DNA of 64,000 nt from Coriaria nepalensis (taxonomy: Eukaryota; Streptophyta; Magnoliopsida; Cucurbitales; Coriariaceae), in assembly GCA_027186245.1 (NCBI GenBank), contig CP114491.1, forward strand, positions 9,917,501-9,981,500. The letters are read 5' to 3'. Under the pieces are notes generated by a model. The model did no database searches. It saw nothing but the letters and a program-made list of their open reading frames with translations, and was not told the DNA's origin. A program made the translations under genes and the position numbers. This document shows positions 1-11,893 of this stretch, piece by piece. Every line of letters starts with the position of its first letter. The first letter of the stretch is position 1.

Positions 1-139
1 TGGGAGTTTAGGAAACCTCGAGTTCATGCCAATTTTATTCTGGTTCACTAGAATTCGGTTTTAAATCGATGTTTTAGATGTCTGGAATTTACACCGAAAA
101 TAGTGCCAGAGGCGATTGATTATCTGTTTTTTAAAACAG

Positions 140-3100
140 GTATGAGAAAAGTTACATGCATCGAGATGTGGTTACTCATGTTGCTGTTTCGGGAGTAGAT
201 TTCTTCATGACCGGAAGTATTGATGGTAAGGTTTATATCATGCTAGCCTTTATACTGGTTAAATACATGGCCAATTAAACGAATTCCTGCTCTGCGTTTT
301 CTAGGGCATTTGAAATTTTGGAAGAAGAAGGCTGTTGGGATTGAGTTTGCAAAGCATTTCAGGTCTCACCTCGGTCCTATCGAAGGCTTGTCGGTGAGTT
401 TTTACATCTAGAATTACTCTTCTTGCTTTCAAAGTATTGTCTTTAGATTGATCCTTACTTTGATCTGTTATCAATCCACATGACCTGATTAGCTTTGCAG
501 GTTAGCGTGGATGGTTTGCTTTGCTGTACAATTTCAAGTGATCGATCCGTGAAGATATATGATGTAGTGAATTATGATATGATGGTCATGATTCGTGCTC
601 CATTTATTCCTGGTGCGGCTGAATGGGTCTACAAACAAGGGGATGTCAAAGCTAGGCTTGCCATCAGCGATCGGGCCTCATCACTTATTTACATATATGA
701 TGCACGAGCTGGGACAAATGAATCTATCATTTCAAGAGAGGTTTTGATAGCTACTTTTTTATGCCATCAGTCTGAAGATATTCATGCTTCTAGTCATGAT
801 CCAACATATCATTCTATTTCTAGGTACACTTGGGCCCGGTAAAAGTCATGAGGTACAATCATGTATATGATATCGTTATATCTGCAGATGAAAAGGGAAT
901 CATTGAGTATTGGAGTCCTGCCACACTTCAGTTCCCCGAGAATGGGTATGTGCTTGTGGACATGTTATAATAGTAGTTTGATTATATTCAAGCTGTGATA
1001 CAGATGGTAGAAACTTTGTAATAATTGCATGGACTAATTGGTGGAGAACATTACATAACTATTTGCTTCAGCATTTTTTATGTTGAGTTGACCAGGAAGA
1101 TGTGTTTAATTTACTTCTGTTTGAATATATCAATTTTAACATCTTCCTGGGAGTTCGTGTTTCCTAATTCATGTACTTTTTGGCTTTTGCAGGATTAATT
1201 TTAGGGTGAAAAGTGATACTAACCTCTTTGAAATCGTTAAATGCAAGACATCTGTTTCTGCTATTGAGGTATAACCTTTAGTTTATCTGTAAATGTAGTA
1301 GAACTTTTGACGGTGAATAACAATTGTTTTACTTAGATTTCCAAAATTTTCTCGTTGCGGAATCTGGAACTGCCTTCTTGATTCTTTCTTCAACCCAATT
1401 GCTCATTACTGTATTCAGGTTAGTCCAGATGGGAAGCAGTTTTCTGTTACGTCTCCTGATCGAAGGATACGTGTATTCTGGTTTAGAACGGGTAAACTAA
1501 GACGAGTTTATGATGAATCTCTTGAGGTAAAATTTGATTGACAGGGTTTTTTTTTTCCTTTCTAAATTTTATGATTCATATATCTTTTGTTAATTAGGTG
1601 GCACAAGATTTACAGAGAAGTGACGCACCCTTATATCGCCTGGACGCTATTGATTTTGGGCGAAGAATGGCTGTTGAGAAGGAAATTGAGAAGACAGAAG
1701 GTGCCCCACAACCAAATGCAGTGTTTGATGAGAGCTCTAACTTCCTGATCTATGCAACCCTATTGGGAATAAAAGTGAGATACTATTTTCCGTGAATTCG
1801 ATAATAAATTAAGGAAGCTGATACCTGTACAAATAAGAGTTTATCCTTAAAAAAGCCACTAAAGGAACTAGTCTTTTTCTCCGACATCTACAGGTGGTAA
1901 ACTTACACACCAATAGAGTGTCTAGGATACTTGGGAAGGTGGAGAACAATGACAGGTTCTTGAGGATTGCCTTGTACCAAGGTGACCGAAGCAGTAAAAA
2001 AGTAAGAAAAATTCCTTCAGCTGCTGCCAATGCTAATGAGAGCAAAGAGCCTTTGACGGATCCCACTCTCTTATGCTGTGCTTTCAAGAAACATCGAATC
2101 TATTTATTCAGGTACTGTAATTTCTCTCTACTTTCCAGAGCGTTTTGATACTTAAGCTCTTTTTGAGAAATAATGCACTGAAGGTTCATATTAGCTTGTC
2201 ATGACCTGTTACTTTGGGTCTGTTAGTCTGATTTGTGGATGACTAATCATTTCCATCTTTGCTATGAGTTCTAACCTCTTCTTATGGTCCCTAAAGTCGA
2301 AGAGAGCCAGAGGAGCCAGAAGATGCAACAAAAGGAAGAGATGTGTTTAATGAAAAGCCTCCAGCTGATGAACTTCTTTCTGTCTCAGATATTGGCAAGT
2401 CAGTCATGACATCTCTTCCTGACACTGTGGTGGGTAATCCTTTTTCGCACTGTCTCTTTATTCTGCAACTTCAATCATTACTGCATTAACAAGCCTTCTA
2501 ATCTTTGGCCAAAAAAAAAAAGCCCTGTATCATAGATGCCTAGACATGCTGTCTTTAAGAGGTTTTTTATTATTTGAGGGGACTTCTAAGTTTCGCTAAC
2601 TGGAGGCAAAATTCATATTGTTCCTTCTGTTTTTGTTTTTAAATTTCATTTGCTTCAGATATTGAATACAACGATGGGTGACATTCACATGAGATTGTAT
2701 CCAGAAGAGTGTCCGAAAACCGTGGAGAACTTTACAACGCATTGCCGTAATGGATATTACGATAATCTCATCTTTCATCGTGTCATCAAAGGCTTCATGG
2801 TACAGACGGGAGATCCTCTAGGAGATGGAACTGGTGGGCAGTCTATATGGGGAAGAGAATTTGAAGATGAGTTCCACAAAAGGTAATGAATGAACTATTT
2901 TTGGCCATTTCTGTGCGTCAGGAAGACTAGCAAGGTAAATAATCATGAACTATTCTTCTTCCTTGCAGTTTACGACATGATAGGCCCTTCACATTGTCCA
3001 TGGCGAATGCGGGCCCGAACACAAATGGGTCCCAATTCTTTATCACCACAGTGGCTACTCCTTGGCTAGACAACAAACATACGGTTTTTGGGCGAGTTTT

Positions 3101-3294
3101 TAAAGGAATGGATGTCGTACAGGTATCGTTTAGCTTGCAGTGTCTTTATGTCCGTCTCTCTTTTATGTTACTTTAAATGATGCTAAATGATCTGTTTTAT
3201 TGTCTTACAGGCAATAGAGAAAGTGAAGACAGACAAGGGAGATAGGCCATACCAAGATGTAAAAATCCTCAACGTTACCGTTCCCAAATCTTAA
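140..3294 (+). CDS. CYP71: WD40-repeat peptidyl-prolyl cis-trans isomerase (CYP71 type), 5' part outside window
   Basis: Nuclear multidomain cyclophilin: N-terminal WD40 repeats and a C-terminal peptidyl-prolyl isomerase domain. In Arabidopsis CYP71 binds histone H3 and acts in chromatin-based repression of developmental genes (family knowledge). Thirteen exons are readable: 140-225, 305-393, 501-740, 824-945, 1193-1268, 1419-1526, 1598-1774, 1894-2111, 2297-2429, 2659-2882, 2969-3122, 3211-3294. The first visible exon begins [14 protein letters not shown] and bases 1-139 look like intron. WD-type strands include [10 protein letters not shown] and [16 protein letters not shown]. The cyclophilin part starts [19 protein letters not shown] and has [22 protein letters not shown] and NGSQFFITT, the conserved active-site blocks. 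It ends VTVPKS then TAA at 3292-3294. All visible junctions keep frame, so the gene looks functional. Identity is very secure; the exact donor at 2429/2430 could shift a few bases. Confidence 0.95.
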
Positions 3295-3871
3295 AGAGGC
3301 TAACTTGAGTTAATTGATTGAAACAAGGGTGTCTTTTATAATTATGTCAGTATGGTAGACTAATGTGTAATTTCAGGAACTTTGAAGGGTGTCATAACAA
3401 GTTTACTCTATTATTGTCTGATAAGAAAGAAAGATAAACAAATTTGTGTCTTATTTATTTATATATATATAGTAGTTGTGGGGGGAGACTGGTGAAGTGT
3501 TTTCTTCTTATCCAAACCTTTTGGGCCTATGTGGGTGGGGCCCACCACATATTCGTAACATACACGCGCTTTGAAAGGGGGGGAGCGCCAAAGAGGCAGA
3601 AAAGGGGAGTTGGTAACGGTGTTCGACTAGAGAAACAGAAATTGACATGTACCTCCAAGTAAAGGTGAAGGGCAAGCTGCAGGCTTCCGTAGAAAGGCGA
3701 AACCGCCAGTTTCGATTCCAGGATGATGATATTGAAACGGACTCGAAAACCTCATCATCTTCTCTTCCAGAAAAGGAACTTTTTTAATGCATTTTTGTAT
3801 TGTAATGATTCAATTAATACTCCTCAACGTTGTTCACAAGGGACAACCATTCTAGGTTTTGCCTTTCCTTC
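3295..3871. other. Short intergenic stretch between two head-to-tail genes
   Basis: It carries the 3' UTR of the cyclophilin gene and then the upstream region of the next gene. A short TA run lies near 3462-3472. From about 3480 it becomes G-rich and then pyrimidine-rich. No convincing coding sequence is seen. Confidence 0.6.
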
Positions 3872-3878
3872 TATAAAA
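3872..3878 (+). promoter_or_regulatory. TATA box of the small uncharacterised gene
   Basis: TATAAAA lies 68-74 bases upstream of the proposed ATG at 3946, within CTTCTATAAAACGCC. A pyrimidine-rich CT leader follows. The spacing fits a short plant 5' UTR. Confidence 0.6.
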
Positions 3879-3945
3879 CGCCAACGAAGGAGACGGAGTT
3901 CTTCACTCTTCTCTGCGTTCTTCATTCACCCATCCCCCTCTCCGA

Positions 3946-6900
3946 ATGGACGAAATAGCGGTGATTGATGTTGCTCATCAGATAAAGGGAGGTAGTTCTA
4001 GGTAATTCACAAGTAACTATTTCTGAGTAATTTGTGATATATTGAGATTTTGATGTTGGTCATGACTAACTTTCTTGCTCTGTATTTATTACCTGCTATA
4101 TACATTCAACTAGTATAAGGAAAGTGTTGGTAAAAGTTTTCAGGTTTAGAAATATATACAAGCATTTGATTTTCTTTCACAAGTTACCAAAGTAGAGCAA
4201 CATCTTAGAATGGCATGAGATATAAAATTGTCATGATATCCAAAAGAGTTTCCCGGATTGCATGTGTGTCATAGACATTGAGTAGTAACTATTTATCAGT
4301 TATTGATCTACATTGACTTATCTAGATTAATTTATATCAATCATTAGGTATGGCTTACTAGTATTGCGAGTGTTATGAAGAACATGTGAAATATAAATGG
4401 AAGTAGACCTTGATGAGTTTAACCTGGATAACACATGCGCTTGCTTCAGTGCGTAGAGCTACACCATGTATAGACTTTTTGGGATCTAGACCATGAAGCG
4501 AGATGCACAATACTTTTAGTAGCACGTTTAAATTGAGTTGTATCTATGTTCCTCTTTACCATGTAGATACCAAGCTCTGTTTCATTTATTACTAATAACT
4601 TTCTTGGACAAAGAAAGACTAGGAAGATACATCGTTGATACATGATAACAACTGATCTTTAAGTTATTGGTGCTTTTCTTTTGGCGTATGCGTGTGGTGA
4701 TCTCCGGAATGCTAGTGACAGTAAGAACAAAGAGAAGTGAGTTTAGGTTCTCTTAAATCGTGGAACTGCATATGTTCATGTTCGACCATCTTATTGATAC
4801 TATTACTTCTTTAAACTCATTAATATCAAAACAAGTATCCCGGAGATCACGACACGCATACGCCAAACGACGACCGCCAAACTGTAACAACAATCGAAGC
4901 AAGAACTTAAAGATCAGTTGATAATAACTACAATAGCCAGATGGATCAGAGAAGAATCTATAGAGATATATAGGAATATCATATACCATTTAGGAATCCA
5001 GATAGAAATGCATTTCAATTAATGCACCATAAATTTGAGAGTCATTGATTTGTTACCATATATCAGTGATGTATCTTCCCAGTTTTTATTTGTCCAGGAA
5101 AATTATTAGTAATAAATGAAATAGAGCTTGGTATCTACATGATAAAGAGGAAAATAGATCCAACACGTGCTACCAAAAGTATCATGCATCGATGGTCTAG
5201 ATCCTGACAAATCTATACATGGTGTAGCTCCACGAGCTCAAGCAGCGTGTGTGTTATCAATGTTAAACTCATCAAATCTACTTACATGTACATTGCATGT
5301 GTTCTTCGTAATGCTCGCAATACTAGCAAGCCATAGCTAAAGATTGATATAAATTAACCTAGATAAGTCATAGTTAATCAATAACCGATAAATAATTACT
5401 TCCGAATACTAATGAGAGCAGAGAGCCTTTGACGGATCCCACTCTCTTACTGTGTTTCAAGAAACATCAAATCTATTTATTCAGGTACCGGAATTTTTCT
5501 CTACTTTCCAGAGCATTTATTTCATTAGCCCTTTTTGAGAAATAATGCAGTGAAGGTTCATATTAGCTTGTCATATTGACAGCTCAAATAAGTGTAGCGC
5601 ACCTTGATTTTTGTCATGACCTGTTACTTTGGGTCTGTTATTCTGATTTGTGGATGACTAATTCATTTCCATCTTTGCTATGAGTTCTGACCAAGTGGTT
5701 TTCTTGCGCAGGATACCATGGTAGAGCAACATCTTAGAATGGCATGAAATATAAATTTGTCATGATATGCAAAAGTGTTTCCCGGATTGCATGCATGTTC
5801 TAAACAGTCGGAAGTAATTATCTATCTGTTATAGATTACTTTCACTTATCTAGATTGGTTAATATCAATCATTAGCAGTGGCTTACTAGTATTGTTAGCG
5901 TTACAAAGAACACATGCAATATAAATGGAAATAGACCTTGTTAAGTTTAACATGGATAACACACGCGCTCGCTTGAGTGCGTGGTGCTATAGATTTGTTG
6001 GCATCTAGACCATCAAGCAAGATGCATGATACTTTTGGTAGCATGTTTAAATTGAGTTGGATCCTTAAGTTATTGCTTTGATTGTTGTTACAGTATTGGT
6101 GGTCGTCATTTGGTGTATGCTTGTCGTGATCTCCGGGATGCTTGTGACAGTAAGAACAAGGAGAAGTAAGTTTAGTATCGCTTAAATCTTGGAATTGCAG
6201 ATATTCTTATTGATACTATTACTTCTTTAAACCCATTACTGTCAAAATTACTAATGCATTTTATCTGGTACAATATGTGATACTATTACCGCCTTATTGA
6301 TACATTTATTTTTCCTGGGAAACTTTATTGCTGTATGTGTTCAGAATTCATTTGCTATGGACTTCAAGCACTTTTTGAGCTATATATCTTCTTTGAATAG
6401 AAAATACATAACTCTTAATGGAATGAAAGAAAGTAGTAAATGGATAGTAATTCTTATCTTAATATCTTTGGTACTTCTTAAACAGTCAGCTTTCTTCTTT
6501 TCCATATCTTCATTCAATAAAATATGGTCTCTCAGGTCCGTTCTTGAATTCGAAAGGGTAAAGCACAAGAACATGATGCCCTTAAGAACGGATTCCTACA
6601 CATATTTGTCAGGTAATTGTCATCTCAAATTTCTAAATTGAAAAAGGAAGGTCGGAAGAAAAAAAAAAGTAATACGATTCTTGGTATAATCCTTTCTGTA
6701 TCCCAAAGCTCAATTTCCTCTTCGTATTGCAAAGCATCACCAATCTACAAAATAAATAGAAGCCTTTAATTCAGAAACTTATGGCCATGGCTCTACAACA
6801 AAATCTCTCTCATGATAACTTGGTCATTTGTTTTACAATATAGCAGCATCAACTTATTTCTGTTTGATTTAACAGTCTTTTAATGCTTGTTTTTGTGACA

Positions 6901-7143
6901 CTTTTTTGGACCAGATGTTGAGGGCATTGATTGCTGGAAAACGCTATTTGTAAATGGTTGGATTGCATCCTGTGCTCCTTCTCAGATAATTGGAAGTACC
7001 ATTGTCGTTGAAAAACACTGTTTAAACATGAAGTAAATTCAATTCTCTGCCTTCTTCGATCTATCATGTTTTATTTTAAAAGTTTTTTTCTGCATAGTTA
7101 TTCCAAAAATAGAGTTCTCCTCAGATTAGAAAGAAATTCGTAG
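3946..7143 (+). CDS. Uncharacterised five-exon gene, 122-residue protein
   Basis: I do not recognise the family. The model was built from splice signals and matching phases: exons 3946-4001, 6094-6165, 6536-6612, 6915-7032 and 7098-7143, stop TAG 7141-7143. Each junction is GT/AG and the frame is kept throughout (369 nt). The protein starts MDEIAVIDVAHQIKGG, continues GGRHLVYACRDLRDAC and VLEFERVKHKNMMPLRTDSY, then VEGIDCWKTLFVNGWIAS, and ends NYSKNRVLLRLERNS. It is hydrophilic with no signal peptide or membrane helix, so cytosol or nucleus is likely (inference). Intron 1 is about 2.1 kb and holds the inverted repeat and the CYP71 fragment described separately. Later exons are clean. The consistent reading frame across four introns argues for a real gene; the last exon is the least certain. 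Confidence 0.6.
4190..5405. repeat. Long inverted repeat inside intron 1, arms carry copies of exon 2
   Basis: The left arm (about 4190-4833) and right arm (about 4840-5405, reverse complement) are diverged copies of one module. Matching landmarks: ACCAAGCTCTGTTTCATTTA near 4569 against its complement near 5115, and the exon-2-like piece GATCTCCGGAATGCTAGTG near 4701 against the complement near 4845. The turn-around lies at about 4834. The right arm has an extra stretch of roughly 110 bases, near 4920-5040, that the left arm lacks. A transcript of intron 1 could fold into a long imperfect hairpin. Confidence 0.8.
5406..5692 (+). pseudogene. Displaced fragment of the CYP71 gene (exon end plus following intron)
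   Basis: This stretch repeats CYP71 positions about 2033-2275: the end of the exon (GAGCCTTTGACGGATCCCAC), the splice donor after TATTTATTCAG, and most of the next intron including TTTTGAGAAATAATGCA. Relative to the parent the exon part carries small deletions, for example CTTACTGTGTTTC for CTTATGCTGTGCTTTC, so it cannot encode the protein. It also has about 42 bases (5574-5616) absent from the parent intron. Because intron sequence is retained, it was copied at the DNA level, not from mRNA. Confidence 0.85.
5721..6165 (+). repeat. Third, direct copy of the intron-1 module, ending in the functional exon 2
   Basis: GTAGAGCAACATCTTAGAAT at 5721 repeats the start of the left arm near 4192, and similarity continues through the exon 2 used in the gene model. 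The three copies (direct, inverted, direct) therefore form a local duplication array. This copy keeps the acceptor GTTACAG and donor GTAAGT. Confidence 0.75.
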
Positions 7144-9238
7144 GTAATCCAAGCGGATGAACCCCAGTTTGATGAACATGAATATGCTCTTAACTGTGGA
7201 ATCAAAGTTGAATGATATGAACATGTAGGAGTATATATATATGTATTTTCTTTCACATCGATGGCATTTGATGATGCCAAATTTCGAGTCCGTCTCAACA
7301 GTATGCTTTCTGACCGGAACACCTCCAAAAACACACAAATTTTCTTTGGCGATATCCCTCCGACGCTGGAAAAATGATTTGTCAATGTACCTCTCCTCTG
7401 CAAATTGAAACATATTTATAGCTTTGTCTCAACATCTCTCCTATTAACTGCTCATTGGATATTGTAACCGCCAAAAGATATTATCGTCGCCGCCGATCTT
7501 CGGTTCAGTTACATTTCCTTAAATTGCATTTATCAGCTCGTGCATAACCATTTAAAGGCTATGATCCCATTGGTCAGCTCAGATCTGATCACCCGTTCTT
7601 TATTGGGCTGTAGTATGGCCGTCCCCGAACGGACACCTTACTTGGTTAGGCCAACTACCTCAGTTTGACGAATGACCCTGGTCATTCCCCTTTTTTTATT
7701 CGGGCTTTGAGACAAATCCGCCCTTCGAGTCCAGTTCGACCCCTTGGGTTCGGTTCAGCCCATGGGCTCACCTTAACCCATGGATCGGATATAATTATTG
7801 AGCCCTGGTCCATCACTTTGGCCTCTTCAGGATCAGGGAATAGGCCGAGTTAGGATTTTACCCCAACAATGTACACTGGATGTAGGAGATTGATGCGATC
7901 GGTACTTTCTCTCCTTGGAGCTGGAGATTTTTAGTTTTTGAGTTCTAATCAATTTGGACTAAATCTGAGCTAATTTTTGCTCGTTTATACATCTTAAATT
8001 TATACGTATACAAGTTTGTAGCTTTGCCTTATATTACTGGTTTTCGCTTTCTGATCTAACTCTTAACATTCATTTTTCTACTTTATAGATGGTCTAATAT
8101 GACATAATTTCTGTTAAAGCTATCATACATCTGTATATTAGTTCCTAAATCTCATCGTCGCTGGCCAAAATTAGGGATGCTCATGATATCCAGATCCGAA
8201 ATATTTGTCCGACCCAATGGGATATGAGTGAATCGGGTTGGATATTGTGCTATCATTGCGTTATTTGGAAGATATCCGCCCAAAACAATATATATTGGAT
8301 ACGTGGGTCCGATATTCGTGTCCGATATTGGGTGGGTGGCTTTACTTATAGAATAAAAAATTTTAAAAAATCAAAGAACCGGGAAACGTGAAAGTTTCAT
8401 GAATCATGAATCATGATCTCTACCCTATGTTGTCGTCTTCTTTCTTCCCCAATTTGTCGAAGCCCATAGTACTTGACCTGATTGACCATTTGGACTCTCT
8501 TTTGAGAATTGAGAATCTCTCGATAACTTCTTATCCTCCTCGAAGCAGCATGAACTTACCTTCTCGCCTCTCACCACCGCCGGCTGCCCCAGTTTAATAG
8601 GGTATCACTCTCCCTATCTCCTTCGGGTTCTTAATTTCTCTTTCCGTGTCTCTCACTGCTCGTCTCTTCTATCTTGCTTACTAGAAAATTAACGTTACTT
8701 GCTGCGTAAAAAATTTATGAATACTATCCGATTTGTGTTCATTGAGATAGATTTACCGAATAAATAAAAACCAAGATAATCACAGATATCCGATCGGATC
8801 TATCATATAAATGTGCTAGTTGGCCACGGATACCTGAACAATAAAATTCAGACATTCTGATCTATGCACATAACCCAAGAGAACGCTTTGTGTTATCAAG
8901 TTGAAAATAAGTCATCATTACTTATTCTTACAGCCTTGACCCAAAAAATGTTTAGGAAATTTACCGTACCGATCAAAGTAACATAGGCAACCCAAGAAAG
9001 TGCAACCAAAAGGGTAAATACTGCGAAAGAGCAAAGACAGGAAAACAAAAATCTATTGAATTGAGAATATAAACTTAAAAACAAGCTGAGTCGTGATACA
9101 AAAAGAAAAAAAACTCTGAAATGCAGTCAATAATTCATTATCCTGAGAAATTTCAAGAGTTACACCTACTCATCTAGAGACCAAAATCTTTTAACACACG
9201 CAACTAAAATACGCCAAAAGGTGAAAAGAATCCTCTTC
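7144..9238. other. Convergent intergenic region with probable repeat debris
   Basis: It separates the small uncharacterised gene (+) from the ribosomal P2 gene (-). Around 7560-7870 is a GC-richer stretch with repeated CCCATGG-type words but no sustained reading frame. Around 8165-8830 are words such as GATATCC, GGATATTG and CCGATATT scattered in both orientations, suggesting an old non-autonomous element; I could not define termini. The small open frame at 8406-8597 has no recognisable motif. Confidence 0.4.
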
Positions 9239-10261
9239 TTAGTCAAAGAGGCTGAAACCCATATCATCATCAGATTCCTCTTTCTCTTCAACCTTCTCCT
9301 CTTTCTTTTGCTCTGCAGCAGGGGCGGCAGCAGCAGCACCACCAGTAGGGGCAGTTACTGCAATTGCACCTCCACCGGAGGGGACTGAGGCCAACTTCTC
9401 TCGTCCAGAAGCAATCAATTCTGTGATGTCATTTCCTTTAACTTCGGTCAAGAGAAGCTCAATCCTGTCATCATCAGCCTCAGCTCCAACTGGAAAAGAA
9501 TAGAAATATTAATGTACTTGTCTCTTGAAAAGATTAACTTCTTCTATCTGCTCAAAACTTTAAGAAAATGAAAATTCTCACTACTGTAGAAAAAGTAACG
9601 CACTTGTTTCTGGAAAACCTTATTACTTCTACCTTCCTCATAATTTTCACTACCAAACAAGTTGATAATCAAAAGTGATCCAACATTATTAGTGATCTTG
9701 TTCTAAATAAAAAGAACAAACAAAAAGCACATCGATGAAATTGCACTATCGTCGTACAATAAGCAGTAAGAAAAAACAACCAGTTAAGAAACTCCCAAGA
9801 ATTTCCACAGAGTGTATATTATCAAAAAAGTAAAAGAATCTAAAAAGGCAACGTCCGTAACCTCACAATTGATCTGCATCTAAGCATAAGATAGTCTTAT
9901 TATGGAAAAGTATAAAGGAGAATCAATTATAAATTTATTAAAAATTATCTCATCGTCAATTTTTATCGAATCTAATAGATTAGGAAATAGAGATGTTTAT
10001 ATACATTGCTATGAAAGAGGAGTCCAATAAACGAGTGCTAAACAGTGATGAACAATCTTAGGTACACACATGGAGAAAGTAATCCATTAACACGGAAAAG
10101 TAATCGTCAAAGGAATCTACACAAGGAAATGAAAAAGAAAATCGAAAACGGATTGAAGCAGCGGAAAAAGTACCTGATGCAAGAATGCTCTTCAAATCCT
10201 TGGCTGAGGGGCTAGCATTCCCTCCCAAAACAGCAAGCAAATATGCGGCGACAACTTTCAT
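9239..10261 (-). CDS. RPP2: 60S acidic ribosomal protein P2
   Basis: A component of the ribosomal stalk that recruits elongation factors to the GTPase centre. Two coding exons: 10174-10261 ([29 protein letters not shown]) and 9239-9489 ([14 protein letters not shown] onward). The mature form is 112 residues, the normal P2 length. It has the helical N-terminal dimerisation region, an alanine/glycine-rich hinge ([12 protein letters not shown]), an acidic tail and the diagnostic C-terminus [12 protein letters not shown]. The ATG at 10261 matches the conserved P2 start; the upstream in-frame ATG (10270) lies in the probable 5' UTR intron region. The untranslated leader appears interrupted by an intron from about 10362 to 10266 (donor CTCAG/GTATTC, acceptor TTGCACAG). 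The gene looks intact. Confidence 0.95.
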
Positions 10262-10418
10262 TCTGTGCAAATCCAGAACACAATCAACGAAAAGATTTCA
10301 GTAACAAATTTGAATCAAGGAAATGCGGTGTGAAGGAGAAAATGAATGATGAAGGGAATACCTGAGAGATTTGGATCCGCGAGAGGGAGATAATACAACT
10401 CGGAAGACCGATCGCGTC

Positions 10419-10426
10419 TAGGGTTT
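10419..10426 (-). promoter_or_regulatory. Telo-box in the leader/promoter of the P2 gene
   Basis: AAACCCTA on the minus strand, a short interstitial telomere motif found upstream of many plant ribosomal protein and translation genes, where it boosts expression in dividing cells (family knowledge). Confidence 0.65.
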
Positions 10427-10455
10427 TGAGAACAAAAAAAATGCCTTGTGGAAGA

Positions 10456-10580
10456 TTTATATACTGCTCATTGTTAGGTTTTCCTATTGGATTCGGAGGT
10501 GATGATGAGCTGGGCCGCAGTAGCACATACGGATAGATGGATAGTGGGCTGAACCCAAAAAACGAAAATTATCATGGGCT
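10456..10580 (-). promoter_or_regulatory. P2 promoter: TATA-like site and three site II (TGGGCY) elements
   Basis: TATATAAA on the minus strand at 10456-10463 lies upstream of the leader. TGGGCC at 10511-10516 and TGGGCT at 10545-10550 and 10575-10580 are site II elements, which commonly accompany telo-boxes in ribosomal protein promoters and bind TCP factors (family knowledge). Confidence 0.55.
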
Positions 10581-11089
10581 AAGCTCCACCCGTTTGGGAT
10601 CCAGATCAGAGACACTGCTTCGGAAATTCCGTAATTATGCTTTGTTTTATCTCTTTCTTTCTATAAATAATAATGCTCCTTCAACCCTATGTTTTTTAAG
10701 GTATTTTTAGAACATGTTCTTCGAGCAGTTAAGAGTATTTCGTTACATTATCACTTAGAATGATACGGCACAACTGAGAGTAAATATTCCCTGAGAGTAA
10801 GAAGGCTGGAGATTTTAGAACTTATAAATAGTTGATCTAAGTAATATATATAGTTGATTTATAAAATATGTTGGATCGATAAGTACTCTATTGATATAAT
10901 TTTATAATTTTTATAGCTACCTAGATCTTGTCTCTTAATAATAAATAATCAATTTAACTTTCATTATATCCACTCGCAAATATTACTGAATAATTTTTTC
11001 TTTTCTTATAGAAAGTGTTTACTATCTCAAAATCACTAGTTAAGGTAAAATTTAGAATATAAATTATCATGTTATTTCGACCCCAAAAC
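10581..11089. other. AT-rich spacer
   Basis: Lies between the P2 promoter and the LINE remnant. I see no coding sequence, RNA gene or repeat with clear ends. Confidence 0.5.
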
Positions 11090-11860
11090 CTTAACCTTTA
11101 TGAACCCTCTCATACCCGATTCTATCTTCACCTACATGGTCATTTAAATTTCCACCTAGGATCTTTCCCATAGAAGGGATTCTATTAACTACTTCTAATA
11201 AGTCCCAAAATTCATTCTTAGTCTCATTATCTAATATCACTTGGAGTGCATATGCACTAATAATAACTATCTTTGATTTTAAGACTAACGTAATACTCAG
11301 AATCTTATCTCCAAACCTCATAACAATAACTACTGCATCCATATAGCTTTTTATCCACCACAATTCTCACTTTATTTCTAATTTTATTTGTTCTTGAATA
11401 GAAAAAGTGAATTTTTTTCCTAATTCCTTAGCCTTACTCCATTTTCATTTTGTCTCTTGTATACAGGCTATATTTACCTTTTACTAACTTTATTGACTTG
11501 TCCATTGATTTGTCCATCAATATTCCTATATTCTAAGATGTTAATCAAATCTTTCTATTTCTAGTATGAACTAATTTCTTTACTCACCTTTATCCATGCC
11601 CTCGTCTGGTATGGTGCGAGAACTTTTGTCTATTTATCATTACAACCGGACGCCGCTGTAGCGTTTGCACTACACCCAAATATAGGTGAATCGCATTATT
11701 TATAGGGAGAGACACCCTAACATTTTGTATTAATCTTTTTAGTTGGTTGGCTATCATAAACTTAACACCAGCGGTGATATGTTTTAATGGTGCTAGGATG
11801 TCACCGACGTAGCATCATTACTCCTCCTTTATCCGGACTTCTGACCGGCTGTCACACCAG
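11090..11860 (-). mobile_element. Remnant of an RTE-type non-LTR retrotransposon (LINE), endonuclease region
   Basis: Reading on the minus strand, 11363-11091 encodes an AP-endonuclease-like segment: VVIVMRFGDKILSI, KIVIISAYALQV, EFWDLLEVVNRIP and ILGGNLNDHVGEDRIGYERV. The last block corresponds to the GDLNxHVG motif of plant RTE elements, with Asp changed to Asn here. Further upstream (11400-11860 on this strand) are decayed counterparts of the preceding region, including a CCGGATAAAGGAGGAG-like stretch near 11820-11835. Stops and frameshifts interrupt it and no reverse transcriptase domain is present, so it is a dead 5' fragment. It abuts the last exon of the pseudogene that follows. Confidence 0.7.
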
Positions 11861-11893
11861 GCAGAGTTGTAGTGAAAATGAAGCAAAGTTATT

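Noticed and set aside
7144..7214. Open stretch QADEPQFDEHEYALNCGIKVE after the proposed stop of the uncharacterised gene
   Set aside because: It cannot be joined to exon 4 in frame by any visible acceptor; the exon at 7098-7143 keeps phase and stops first.
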